A stretch of 64,000 nucleotides of DNA, taken from NCBI RefSeq assembly GCF_003285005.1, contig NZ_QMFA01000004.1, forward strand, positions 62,001 through 126,000, given 5' to 3'. Below are positions 37,885-45,955 of this stretch, in pieces. This stretch comes from Paenibacillus sp. YN15. Lineage in GTDB: Bacteria; Bacillota; Bacilli; Paenibacillales; NBRC-103111. The notes beneath the pieces are model-generated. The model worked only from the letters and a program-made list of their open reading frames with translations, made no database searches and was not told the DNA's origin. Position 1 is the stretch's first letter, and each line of letters begins with the position of its first letter. Made by a program: the position numbers and the translations under genes.

Positions 37885-39444
37885 ATGGACCTGACCCCCA
37901 AGCTTGATCCCGCCTCGGGCGAGGCGTTGTATATGCAGCTGTACCGGAGCATCCGGGAGGATATTCTCCAGGGCCGGATTCCGGCGGGAGCGCGCCTGCC
38001 GTCCATCCGGCGGTTATGCGGGCGGCTCAATCTCAGCCGAACGCCGGTAGCCCTCGCTTATGAGCAGCTGCAGGCGGAAGGGTATGTGGTGAGCAAACCC
38101 CGCTCCGGGCTGTTCGCCGCGGAGCTGCCTCCGGCGTGGACAGCCGCAGCCGCGTCGCCTGCCGTTACGCCTGCTCCCAACCTTGCGCCTACACCCACCT
38201 TTTCGCCCACCTCCAACCTTGCACCCGCCCCCACCCTTGCGCATACTCTTCCCCTTGCATCTGCCCCCACTCTTGCATCTGCGCCTGCATCGCCGGAGGC
38301 GTCCGTTTTCTCCAGGCTCACCCCCGCGGAGGCTGCCGAGGCTCCGCCCCTTGTGGACTTCGGCTACGGCGCAGTGGATCTGAAGTCATTTCCGGCTGTG
38401 CGCTGGAGGCGCCTTCTGAACCGCAGCCTCCAAGCCGAAGCCAATCCCATCCTGCTGTACGGAGACATCCAGGGCGAGCTGGGGCTGCGGAAGCAAGTTG
38501 TCTCCTATCTGCATCAGACCAGAGGCGTGCGCTGCCTTCCGGAGCAAATTGTCATTGGGGCGGGGACCTACCATTCCCTGGATCTGCTGCTGCAGCTTCT
38601 GGAGGGAGAGGTACAAATACTTGCTTCGGAGAATTACGTGAACACAGGAGTCAAATCCCTGTTCCGGCGCTTCGGCTATTCCGGCGGCTCCTGTGTGCCC
38701 CTTCCTCTGGAGCCGGATGGGGTGTCCCTCGCTTCCCTGGAGGCTGCCGGAGCACAAGCCGTCTATCTGACCCCCTCCCACCAGTTTCCCTACGGCATGA
38801 TTCTGTCCGCCGCCAAACGCCTTCAGCTGCTGCAATGGGCGGAGGCGCACAACAGCTATCTGATCGAAAATGACTATGACGGGGAATTCCGCTACGGAGG
38901 CGCTCCGATCCCCTCCTTGCAGAGCATGGACAGGGCCGGCCGGGTCATCTATCTGGGAACCTTCTCCAGAGCGCTGACTCCCTCCTTCCGGCTAAGCTAT
39001 CTGGTCCTCCCCTTGCCGCTGGCGCAGCGGTTCAAACAAGGGGAGCACAGCTACGACCAACTGGCTTCACCCCTGTTCCAGGAGACACTCCGGCTTTTTA
39101 TGGAGAGCGGGGAGCTGGAGCGGCATATGCGGCGGATGCGGGTTCTTTATGAGCATAAACATGCCGTTCTCCTGGAAGCGCTGCGCACAAGCTTCGGAGA
39201 TCGGCTGCAAATCATCGGAGCAGGCTCCGGCCTGCATGTGCTGGTCCGCCTGTCCCCGGGGGCGGAGGAAACGGACATGATCCGGAAAGCTGCCCAACGC
39301 GGCGTAAAGGTATATCCGGTATCGGTGTATTCCCTGCTGGCAGACAAAAAAACCGAAGGCCCCGTGTTGCTGGGCTTCGGCGGTTTGGATACGGAGGCCA
39401 TCCGCATGGGCGTGCAGCTTTTGGCTCAGGCCTGGCTTCCGTAG
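37885..39444 (+). CDS. MocR/GabR-type regulator with Arg at the PLP-lysine position
   Basis: 519 residues from ATG 37885 (AAAGGAG upstream). Residues about 10-80 form a GntR winged helix (QLYRSIREDILQGRIPAGAR, LPSIRRLCGRLNLSRTPV). A Pro/Ala/Thr-rich linker at about 88-140 is made of short repeats. Residues 155-519 form an aminotransferase-like domain (LYGDIQGELGLRKQVVSYL, NDYDGEFRYGG). At the Schiff-base lysine site the sequence is GTFSRALTPSFRLSY: residue 362 is Arg, codon AGA. It should thus not bind PLP covalently. Divergent from hisC, which it may control. Its 3' end overlaps the convergent PilZ gene by 19 bp. Confidence 0.88.
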   Translation: MDLTPKLDPASGEALYMQLYRSIREDILQGRIPAGARLPSIRRLCGRLNLSRTPVALAYEQLQAEGYVVSKPRSGLFAAELPPAWTAAAASPAVTPAPNLAPTPTFSPTSNLAPAPTLAHTLPLASAPTLASAPASPEASVFSRLTPAEAAEAPPLVDFGYGAVDLKSFPAVRWRRLLNRSLQAEANPILLYGDIQGELGLRKQVVSYLHQTRGVRCLPEQIVIGAGTYHSLDLLLQLLEGEVQILASENYVNTGVKSLFRRFGYSGGSCVPLPLEPDGVSLASLEAAGAQAVYLTPSHQFPYGMILSAAKRLQLLQWAEAHNSYLIENDYDGEFRYGGAPIPSLQSMDRAGRVIYLGTFSRALTPSFRLSYLVLPLPLAQRFKQGEHSYDQLASPLFQETLRLFMESGELERHMRRMRVLYEHKHAVLLEALRTSFGDRLQIIGAGSGLHVLVRLSPGAEETDMIRKAAQRGVKVYPVSVYSLLADKKTEGPVLLGFGGLDTEAIRMGVQLLAQAWLP

Positions 39445-39893
39445 TTCATGTTTCCCTCATTCTCCGGGCGGTAGAATTCCTTCCATTCCTCTTCACTGCA
39501 GAAGCTGCAGCTGGCCAGCACCTGGTTATGCTTCAGCCGGATGGACAGGAGATGGATATGGCCAAGCAGCTGCTCCCGCACGGCATCATCCAGAATAAAC
39601 TCCACACCGTATTCGTATATGCCGTCATACAGCGGTTCCTTGCGCAGCACACAGCCCAACAGCTTCAGCTTGGAGTGAAAAAGCTCAATATCGAACTCCA
39701 GCAGCAAGCTTTCCAGGAGAGGCAGGTTCAGGCGGGAGTGCATCCGGATGCCGCCTGCGCTGATATCCGCTATGTAGGTCGTGCCGTTGTTGGAGACAAG
39801 CTTCGTGTTTTGAAAGCCAATAATACGGAATCGCGCCGCCAGCGGAACGTGAAGGGTCAACCGGTAAAATTGCCGTTTGTTGGGGGTTGCCAT
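39426..39893 (-). CDS. PilZ domain protein
   Basis: About 155 residues. The cyclic-di-GMP-binding signature is visible: KRQFYR near the N-terminus supplies the Arg-rich motif, and IADISAGGIRM gives the D/NxSxxG motif, followed by LLLEFDIELFHSKLKLLGCV. The C-terminal third is helical. Single-domain PilZ proteins act as c-di-GMP receptors for motility or exopolysaccharide control; the target here is unknown. The ATG at 39893 or a TTG at 39896 is the start, with AGGAG upstream. Its stop lies inside the end of the convergent mocR gene. Confidence 0.85.
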   Translation of the reverse strand: MATPNKRQFYRLTLHVPLAARFRIIGFQNTKLVSNNGTTYIADISAGGIRMHSRLNLPLLESLLLEFDIELFHSKLKLLGCVLRKEPLYDGIYEYGVEFILDDAVREQLLGHIHLLSIRLKHNQVLASCSFCSEEEWKEFYRPENEGNMNYGSQA

Positions 39894-39931
39894 CAACCAT
39901 TCCGCTCCTTAACGTTCTGTTGTGCAATCAA

Positions 39932-39971
39932 GCCCGCTTTGCGCGGCTTCATGAAGAAGAGCGCAGCGGGC
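39932..39971 (-). terminator. Stem-loop after the 61-residue protein gene
   Basis: GCCCGCT-TGCGC paired with GCGCAGCGGGC around a 16 nt loop, 7 bp beyond the stop at 39979. Little U-run, so only a probable terminator. Confidence 0.5.
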
Positions 39972-39978
39972 CTGTCGG

Positions 39979-40164
39979 TTATTGCAGGGAATGCAGCGGG
40001 CCGAAATCTCCGTTATCTCCCTCGGAGTTCTCCGCCAATTCCTTCTGGGCCTCATCCGCCACAGAATGCATGGCAGTCAACCCCACACTTGCGGAGGTCG
40101 CCGCATTGGCGGATTCAAACTCCACCTGCAAATTTTTCAGAACCTCTTCCTCATTCCGGGCCAT
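39979..40164 (-). CDS. Small acidic hypothetical protein
   Basis: 61 residues, MARNEEEVLKNLQVEFESAN at the start and EGDNGDFGPLHSLQ at the end, strongly acidic and mostly helical by look, without Cys or membrane segment. GGAGGAGGGG lies 6 bases before the ATG at 40164, a very strong ribosome binding site, and a stem-loop follows the stop, so it looks like a real expressed gene. It lies between ddl and pilZ in the same direction. Family not recognised. Confidence 0.65.
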   Translation of the reverse strand: MARNEEEVLKNLQVEFESANAATSASVGLTAMHSVADEAQKELAENSEGDNGDFGPLHSLQ

Positions 40165-40254
40165 CAAACCCCTCCTCCAGCAAATCGTACCATAGAAGCA
40201 ACAGGAGTAGTATGCCTCCGAAAAAGGAAAAGAATGTATGTCTTCGTTGACAGA

Positions 40255-41436
40255 TCAGCCCTTTGTTCCCAGCTTGCCGCCCTTGGAGTGCATCGAGAGC
40301 AGGTTGGTGTCGATGGAGAAGGTAAGATTCTCCCGTTCCCGGGCTCGCTTCAGCGCCAGCTGGATCAGGCGGGTGGTCAGCTCGGTGAAGGACTTGCCGC
40401 TGGGCTCCCACAGATAGAAGGAGAGGGAACCGGGAATCGTATTGATTTCATTAATATATACATGGTCCGTAGCGGTATCAATGAGAAAATCAATCCGGGA
40501 AACGCCGCTGGCTCCCAGCTCCAGAAAGGTTTTCACCGCCAGATCCTGGACCTTCAGACGGGTCTCTTCCGTAATGTTGGCGGGAATGATCCGGGCGGAG
40601 CCGCTCATGCCCTTGGAGGCCTGATTCATATACTTGTCCGCGTAGCTTAAGATTTCGCTGGTTTTGCCCACTTCCTCAATCACGGAGGGCAAAGCCTCCT
40701 CATAGTCGCCAAGGACGGAGCAATTGACTTCCTTCAAATTATTCACCATTTTCTCAATGAGGACTTTATGGGAGTAGTTCACAACCAGATCCACCGCGTC
40801 CTCCAATTGATCCGCATTCATGGCCCGTTCCACACCTACGCTGGAGCCCAGGTTGGCCGGCTTCACGATAACGGGATAACCCAGCTCAGCCTCCACCCGC
40901 GCCAGACAGCCTTCTCGGTCATCCGACCAGGCTTTGGAATAAAACCACAGATAATCGGCCTGGGGCAGTCCAGCTCCCTTGAGGATGGTTTTGGCGGCGA
41001 TTTTATCCATGCCGACGGCAGAGGAGAGCACGTCGCAGCCCACATAGGGAATTTTGTTCATTTCCAAAAGCCCCTGCAGGGCTCCGTCCTCACCGTATGT
41101 GCCGTGGGTAATTGGAAAGGCAACATGGATTTCGTCCACAATGTTCTTGGACTTGAACAACCCCGGCGGCTTGGGGTCCAACAGCAGATGCCGTCCGGTT
41201 TCGTCGGTAAACAGCACCACCCGTTTGGCTTTTTTCTTGAGGGCGGCCACATCCTTGAACTCCTCCACCGAGGTCAGCTCCGGACCTGTGAACCATTCAC
41301 CCTGCTTGGTAATGTAAATCGGCACGCCCTCATACGCGCCTGTATCCAGGGCATGCAAGGCCTGCAGGCCGGAAATCACCGATACCTCATGCTCCACGGA
41401 CATGCCGCCGAATAGAACGCCAACTCTGGTTTTCAT
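40255..41436 (-). CDS. ddl: D-alanine--D-alanine ligase
   Basis: 393 residues, ATP-grasp fold; makes the D-Ala-D-Ala dipeptide for peptidoglycan. MKTRVGVLFGGMSVEHEVSV is the canonical start. AFPITHGTYGEDGALQGLLE, PVIVKPANLGSSVGVERA, the omega-loop-like SYADKYM and YINEINTIPGSLSFYLWEPS follow. The Tyr-Lys-Tyr character of the loop fits D-Ala-D-Ala, not D-Ala-D-Lac, specificity. It is longer than E. coli DdlB, as in VanA-like and Bacillales enzymes. It lies 16 bp after the murF-like gene, with GGAGG inside that gap, so the two are an operon. Confidence 0.93.
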   Translation of the reverse strand: MKTRVGVLFGGMSVEHEVSVISGLQALHALDTGAYEGVPIYITKQGEWFTGPELTSVEEFKDVAALKKKAKRVVLFTDETGRHLLLDPKPPGLFKSKNIVDEIHVAFPITHGTYGEDGALQGLLEMNKIPYVGCDVLSSAVGMDKIAAKTILKGAGLPQADYLWFYSKAWSDDREGCLARVEAELGYPVIVKPANLGSSVGVERAMNADQLEDAVDLVVNYSHKVLIEKMVNNLKEVNCSVLGDYEEALPSVIEEVGKTSEILSYADKYMNQASKGMSGSARIIPANITEETRLKVQDLAVKTFLELGASGVSRIDFLIDTATDHVYINEINTIPGSLSFYLWEPSGKSFTELTTRLIQLALKRARERENLTFSIDTNLLSMHSKGGKLGTKG

Positions 41437-41452
41437 ATGAATTGCCTCCGGT

Positions 41453-43027
41453 TCATTCGTTATAGTTGTCAGGCAGATCATTCTCCAGAAGCACGATGCT
41501 GCCCGGCTCCGCAACTTCTCTCATGACGGTCATGGCTTCATTGAAATTCCGCACAACCGCCAGGCGCTCCGCCGGGTAACCGGCTTCCTTGAGCCCCTGC
41601 TGGATGGGAGCCGTCTGTTTGGGTCCCACCAGAATAATATAATCGCTGGCTTCCGCCGCGAAGCTGCCGAAGGCTTTGTTCAGCTCGAATTCCTTTTCGC
41701 CCAGCTCAATCATGCCCGGGGTAATGAGAATCCGTTTGCCGTCCATCTCCTTCAGCACCTCCAGGGCGCTCCTGGAGCCAACCGGATTGGAGTTGAAGCT
41801 GTCGTCGATAATCGTGATGCTGCCGTTTTTCCGCAGCTCCAGCCGGTGCTCCACCGGCTTGATCCGCTTCACGGCCTTGGCAAGCTTATCCAGCGGCACC
41901 CCCAGCTCATGCCCGCAGGCGATGCAGGCCAGGAGGTTGGTTACATTGTGGCCGCCCAACAGAAGGGTTTCCACACGCGCTGTTTCTCCCGAAGGCGCCG
42001 TCACCGTAAAGGCTGTGCCTTTGACAGATACGGAAACCTCCTGCGCCCGGTAGTCCGCATCAGGATTCTTGAAGCCGAAGGTGATCCGGCGGCAGGCCAG
42101 CTTCGGCTGGTAGGACATGACGTTGGGGTCATCCGCATTGAGGAAGGCAATGCCGTCCGCAGGGAGAAATTCCGGCAGCTCGTATTTGGTCTTTTGCACA
42201 TTCTCCAGCGTCTTGAAGGATTCCAGATGCTGGGGGCCGATGGAGGTAAGAATGCCGTACCGGGGCTGGGCCAGCTCGCACAGCTCGCGGATATCGCCAA
42301 TCTGCTTGGCGCCCATCTCGGCAATAAAAATCTCATGGGTGGGTCGCAGATGCTCTCTGACCGTGCGGGTGATGCCCATGGGGGTGTTGAAGCTCTCCGG
42401 CGTCATAAGAACGTTGTATTGCTGGGACAGGACAGTATGTAAAAAGTGCTTGACGCTGGTTTTGCCGTAGGAGCCGGTAATGCCGATCACCTGAAGCCGG
42501 TTCATGCTGCGGATGAGCCGTTTGGCATCGTTCAGGTAGCTGTTGTTGACGGCTTTTTCCATAGGGGCGTTCACCGTATTGGCGGCAATCACCACTGCAA
42601 AGGGGAACAGCGTCACAAGCGGAAGCAGTGCCAGCGCATAAGCAAAACCGTTGGCTGCAATCAGCAGTCCCGCCAGCCCCACTGCCAAGGCCAGAACCGC
42701 TGCGGTAGCCGCCAGCCGCTTCACCCGGTTGGTGAAGACCAGCTTCTTTTTATCTTTTTCCTTGGGGCGCAGCAGAATCAAGAGAATATAGACGGCCGCC
42801 AAGGCGATGAAAGCCGCCTCTTCCCAACCGAAGAATGCGGGCACAGCCGCCGCCAGCGGAATCCACTCCCGCAGCGCCAGGGTGCTGCCCCAATTGTTCT
42901 TGTTCCAGGTCCAATAACGGGAGTTGCGGTACGAATTGAGCTGCAGCATATGGATGCCTCTGCGGATGCGCAAGGCGGCGTATCCCAGCCAGGCCAATCC
43001 GGCCAGCAGCGCGAATGTGAGAGTCAT
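41453..43027 (-). CDS. MurF-like Mur ligase with N-terminal membrane domain
   Basis: 524 residues. The central ATPase domain has the Mur ligase P-loop GITGSYGKTSVKHFL (residues about 182-196), FNTPMGITRTVREHL, EMGAKQIGDIRELCELAQP and NADDPN. The C-terminal domain has IKPVEHRLEL and IIDDSFNSNPVGSRSALEVL. All these match MurF. However, the normal N-terminal UDP-MurNAc-binding domain is absent. In its place are about 165 residues with four to five hydrophobic helices (LTFALLAGLAWLGYAALRI, WIPLAAAVPAFFGWEEA, AAFIALAAVYILLILL, AATAAVLALAVGLAGLLIAA, FAYALALLPLVTLFPFAVVI). It forms a pair with ddl, so D-Ala-D-Ala addition is the likely reaction, perhaps at the membrane on a lipid-linked acceptor. 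Confidence 0.85.
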   Translation of the reverse strand: MTLTFALLAGLAWLGYAALRIRRGIHMLQLNSYRNSRYWTWNKNNWGSTLALREWIPLAAAVPAFFGWEEAAFIALAAVYILLILLRPKEKDKKKLVFTNRVKRLAATAAVLALAVGLAGLLIAANGFAYALALLPLVTLFPFAVVIAANTVNAPMEKAVNNSYLNDAKRLIRSMNRLQVIGITGSYGKTSVKHFLHTVLSQQYNVLMTPESFNTPMGITRTVREHLRPTHEIFIAEMGAKQIGDIRELCELAQPRYGILTSIGPQHLESFKTLENVQKTKYELPEFLPADGIAFLNADDPNVMSYQPKLACRRITFGFKNPDADYRAQEVSVSVKGTAFTVTAPSGETARVETLLLGGHNVTNLLACIACGHELGVPLDKLAKAVKRIKPVEHRLELRKNGSITIIDDSFNSNPVGSRSALEVLKEMDGKRILITPGMIELGEKEFELNKAFGSFAAEASDYIILVGPKQTAPIQQGLKEAGYPAERLAVVRNFNEAMTVMREVAEPGSIVLLENDLPDNYNE

Positions 43028-43059
43028 GGGGAAAGGCTCCTCCTCGTTTCATTAGTTCT

Positions 43060-43696
43060 CTAAGCGTCTGTCCGACGGAGTTGTTTAAGCGAATAAATAT
43101 TCATCAAGCTTCATTCCTTACCGGGAAAGCAGTGCCTTGGATGCTCAAACAGTTTTTGTCGCCCTTGATTTTATTGAATGTTTTAGGTGTCAAAGCCGCC
43201 AAAAAAACTCGCCCTCAAAGCAGATGCTTCCGAAGCCAGTTTTCCTAAAGGAAAACTCTCGACTCTTTCCCTCCCAGTCATTTCAAGTGAATATTTAGGC
43301 TCTACGCGAAAATCAGTGCTTGACGCCACGGACTGAGGGCTGTTAGACCATGCCATGGTCTGACGCTAACGGCAGTGGGAGCTCTTATTTCGGCAAAAAC
43401 ACCGCTTCAGAAAATCTAACGGCGGCAACAGCCGCTATTGGGACCGATTGCTCCGCCGCAAGCCCTTTTTTAGCCCAATAAGGGCTCCTGCTTCCGTTAG
43501 ATTTGGCAGCCCCCCGTTTTGGAGCAAATAGAGGCTCTCACCGCCGTTAGGAATGGGGGCATGTTCCCAGTATCGCCAAGGGTTCAAATCTGCGCTAAAC
43601 TGCTTATGAACAAACAGGCAGAGGCGCGCTCAAGCCCTGATTTATGGTTAGAGCCAATATTTATTCACTTTTTCTTTTCGTCGGACAGACTCCTAG
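43060..43696. mobile_element. TIR-bounded non-coding element between murF-like and hydrolase genes
   Basis: Ends are inverted copies of an imperfect 42 bp repeat: CTAAGCGTCTGTCCGACG...GAATAAATATT on the left and CTAGGAGTCTGTCCGACG...GAATAAATATT (reverse complement) on the right. A third, internal copy of the inner part (AAGTGAATATTTAGGCTCTA, 43285-43304) is inverted relative to 43649-43670. The inner pair encloses array E. No complete transposase. The right end overlaps the hydrolase stop codon. Confidence 0.6.
43366..43550. repeat. Intergenic four-unit palindromic array E
   Basis: 185 bp, units from CTAACGGC at 43366 and 43416 to CCGTTAG at 43500 and 43550; anchors 43385, 43435, 43481, 43531 (50-46-50). 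Close copy of array C (by eye about 85-90 percent identical over the shared 250 bp), also preceded by a GACCAT/ATGGTC hairpin. Confidence 0.8.
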
Positions 43697-44460
43697 TTAT
43701 CCTTGTCGCTCTCCAGAAAGTTGTTCAGGATGATTACCGTCTCTCTGGGCCTTTGGGCAAACGCCCAATGCCCGGCGCCCTTCATGGTCACCAGCCCCGC
43801 ATTGGGGATCAGCTTCTCCATGATTTTGCCGTGGTCAAGAGGGGTATCTGTATCCAGCTCGCCCCAGAGAAGCAGCGTGGGAGCCTGAATCTTCGGCAGG
43901 AACGCCTTTAGATCCTCGTTCACCAGCTTCACCAGCGTCTGGCGCATCAGCGGCGTGGCCCGTTTGTAATCCTCCGACCCGGAGCTCTTGCGGAACCGCT
44001 CCAGAATCTGCTCCCGCCTCCGCCGAAGGCCGGGAAGCTTCAGCAGATGCTTCGCCGCCTTGTAGGCATACACGCGGATATAATAGGAAGATTTACGTTT
44101 GGGCTTAATGCCGGCGCTGTCCAGCAGGATCAGCTTATGCACCGGATTGCGCGAGGCAAACCGGATGGCGGTGCGGCCGCCGTGGGAGTGGCCCGCAACA
44201 ATGGGGTTCTCAATCCCCAGCGCCGCATTGAACTTCTCCACGAAGGCGCAATATTCCTCCGAGCCCCAGGGCACCGGAGGTTCGCCGCTTCCCCCAAAGC
44301 CGGGAAAGTCCGGAGCCACTACCCGGAAGTGCTTCCCCAGGCTTTCCGCGATGAAGGAAAAGCTCTCCTTGTTGGCTCCCCAGCCGTGAAGCAGCAGGAC
44401 AACTCTGCCGCTGCCCGAATCCGTGTATTCGATATCGATTCCATCGATGTTTATTCTCAA
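43693..44460 (-). CDS. Alpha/beta hydrolase
   Basis: 255 residues. Oxyanion motif LLLHGWGANKESF, nucleophile elbow VAGHSHGGRTAI, acid in LLWGELDTDTPLDHG and the His in MKGAGHWAFAQRP: the full catalytic triad is present. A cap domain of basic helices (KPKRKSSYYIRVYAYKAAKH) lies in the middle. No signal peptide, so cytosolic. Substrate cannot be told. It is upstream of the murF-like and ddl genes in the same direction, but the TIR-bounded element separates them, and its stop codon lies inside that element's end. Confidence 0.85.
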   Translation of the reverse strand: MRINIDGIDIEYTDSGSGRVVLLLHGWGANKESFSFIAESLGKHFRVVAPDFPGFGGSGEPPVPWGSEEYCAFVEKFNAALGIENPIVAGHSHGGRTAIRFASRNPVHKLILLDSAGIKPKRKSSYYIRVYAYKAAKHLLKLPGLRRRREQILERFRKSSGSEDYKRATPLMRQTLVKLVNEDLKAFLPKIQAPTLLLWGELDTDTPLDHGKIMEKLIPNAGLVTMKGAGHWAFAQRPRETVIILNNFLESDKDN

Positions 44461-44720
44461 CGCCCATCAGCATCCTTTATGTTCTTCATCATAACCATTA
44501 TACATAAAAAGGCCAAAAGTATTCCCGGCGAGGGGAAGACGCATTGGCCCTTGTCTATTAAACTATTGCGATGTAAGCCGATTCCGCCAACCAAATTATC
44601 ATAACAGAATCGCTCTGGAGTGACAACACGCAATGAAAAAGTAAGATTATTTTAAGCTGAAATTAATCTTTTTCTTTTATAATAGAGATCAAAGATTCCA
44701 ATCAGGTAGGTGATCCCGGC

Positions 44721-44954
44721 ATGCCAATGCTCATTCAATTCCAAAATAAGGTCATTCCCGTATACATCAAGAGCAGCAAATCCTCCCAAAAAGCCATCGA
44801 CCTCTTGCTAAGCGCACTGGAGCTTAAAGTGATGTATGGTAAAGCCACCATCAAAAAATGTCTTGAGAACCTGATCAGCGTGGAAATCGACGGCTGCGAG
44901 GCTTTTCTACATAGCTTCAACGAACGGGATTCTCTGGCGTTGTCCCTTTATTAG
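44721..44954 (+). CDS. Small hypothetical protein
   Basis: 77 residues, MPMLIQFQNKVIPVYIKSSK at the start, then a Ser/Lys-rich helix, a KATIKKCLENLISVEIDG segment and a FNERDSLALSLY end. No signal sequence. AGGTGAT is about 8 bases before the ATG and a strong terminator follows 37 bp after the stop, so it looks like a monocistronic gene. Family not recognised. Confidence 0.65.
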   Translation: MPMLIQFQNKVIPVYIKSSKSSQKAIDLLLSALELKVMYGKATIKKCLENLISVEIDGCEAFLHSFNERDSLALSLY

Positions 44955-44990
44955 ACGCACATCGGCCCAACTTGCGCAAACCGCATCTGA

Positions 44991-45018
44991 ACAGCCCCCG
45001 GCGTGGGGCTGTTTTTTT
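44991..45018 (+). terminator. Rho-independent terminator
   Basis: Stem ACAGCCCC / GGGGCTGT with a CGGCGT-type loop and TTTTTTT behind it. Confidence 0.9.
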
Positions 45019-45160
45019 ACGTGCAGGGTGTTTCTCCGGTTCAATCCCGGGGTAAGTTCTAGATTAGGGGAGTTTTCATATACATGTCAATAGTTCATAG
45101 TTCAAACCAGCACCCTGCTACATAATCGGCTCTCCCAAACCAAAAATGAGGTGATCGGTC

Positions 45161-45496
45161 ATGCAGCCTTACCCTCCTGCGGATAACGGATACGACCCGT
45201 CGGATATTGAAGCCAACAAGGGAATGGCAATCATTGCCTATATTTTATTCTTTGTGCCGTTGATCGCCGCCAAGCATTCCCGCTTCGCCATGTATCATGC
45301 CAATCAGGGGCTGACCCTGTTCCTGCTCTTTGCTCTCTGCAATGTGGTGCTGGGCATCTTGCCCATCATCGGCTGGTTTCTGCTGCCTCTGGTGAATCTG
45401 GCGCTGGTCATCCTCATGATTCTGGGGATTGTCAACGCGGCCCAGGGACAGGCCAAGCCGCTGCCGGTTATCGGCGCGTATACGCTGCTTAAATAA
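45161..45496 (+). CDS. Small membrane protein, DUF4870/Tic20-like
   Basis: 111 residues. After a hydrophilic N-terminus, three hydrophobic helices: GMAIIAYILFFVPLIAA, GLTLFLLFALCNVVLGILPI and GWFLLPLVNLALVILMILGI. The sequence between helices 1 and 2 (SRFAMYHANQG) resembles the DUF4870 pattern FxxxHxxQ. No catalytic motif. ATGAGGTGATCGGTC precedes the ATG at 45161. Single gene, with repeat array F behind it. Confidence 0.75.
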   Translation: MQPYPPADNGYDPSDIEANKGMAIIAYILFFVPLIAAKHSRFAMYHANQGLTLFLLFALCNVVLGILPIIGWFLLPLVNLALVILMILGIVNAAQGQAKPLPVIGAYTLLK

Positions 45497-45575
45497 GCCG
45501 CGGTTTCCCGGCAGCATCCGGGCTTTCCGAAGGAGCCCGCATCGGGGCGTTACTGGTAAGGCAGGCGGTTTTCTG

Positions 45576-45768
45576 TTGCGGAACTCAGAGACTCTTATAG
45601 CGGCAAAAACGGGAATTTGGATGAGTAGCGGAACTGAGAAACCGTTATTGTCCCTTACGCGGCGGAAACAGGGGAAAATAAGGCTGAAGCGGGGAATAAG
45701 CGCTCCTCAGTTCCGCTAGAGCGGGAATTAGCTGCAAAAGCTGATTTAAGAGTCGCTCAGTTCCGCTG
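45576..45768. repeat. Intergenic four-unit palindromic array F
   Basis: Anchors 45595, 45645 (direct) and 45699, 45749 (inverted): 50-54-50, so the centre is 8 bp longer than in the other arrays. The word is CGGAACTCAG / CTCAGTTCCG. A separate perfect palindrome AATAGCGG / CCGCTATT lies at 45831-45857. Located between two convergent genes. Confidence 0.72.
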
Positions 45769-45868
45769 CACTCTTCCGAGTGCAAAGGAGATAGTTAGTT
45801 GGTGCGCGTGGGCAGCAGAGCCAAACCGGAAATAGCGGCAGTTAACTGTCCGCTATTATAGAAACGAA

Positions 45869-45902
45869 AAAAACCGACAGACAAGCGCTGTCGGATTTTT
45901 TG
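45869..45902. terminator. Bidirectional terminator
   Basis: Stem CCGACAG / CTGTCGG, loop ACAAGCG; A-tract before and T-tract after, so it serves the convergent genes on both strands. It lies 54 bp beyond the stop at 45956. Confidence 0.85.
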
Positions 45903-45955
45903 GGTTGCCGGGCAATGCGACCTGATGATTATCGGCAGCTTCCTGCCGCTGCTTC

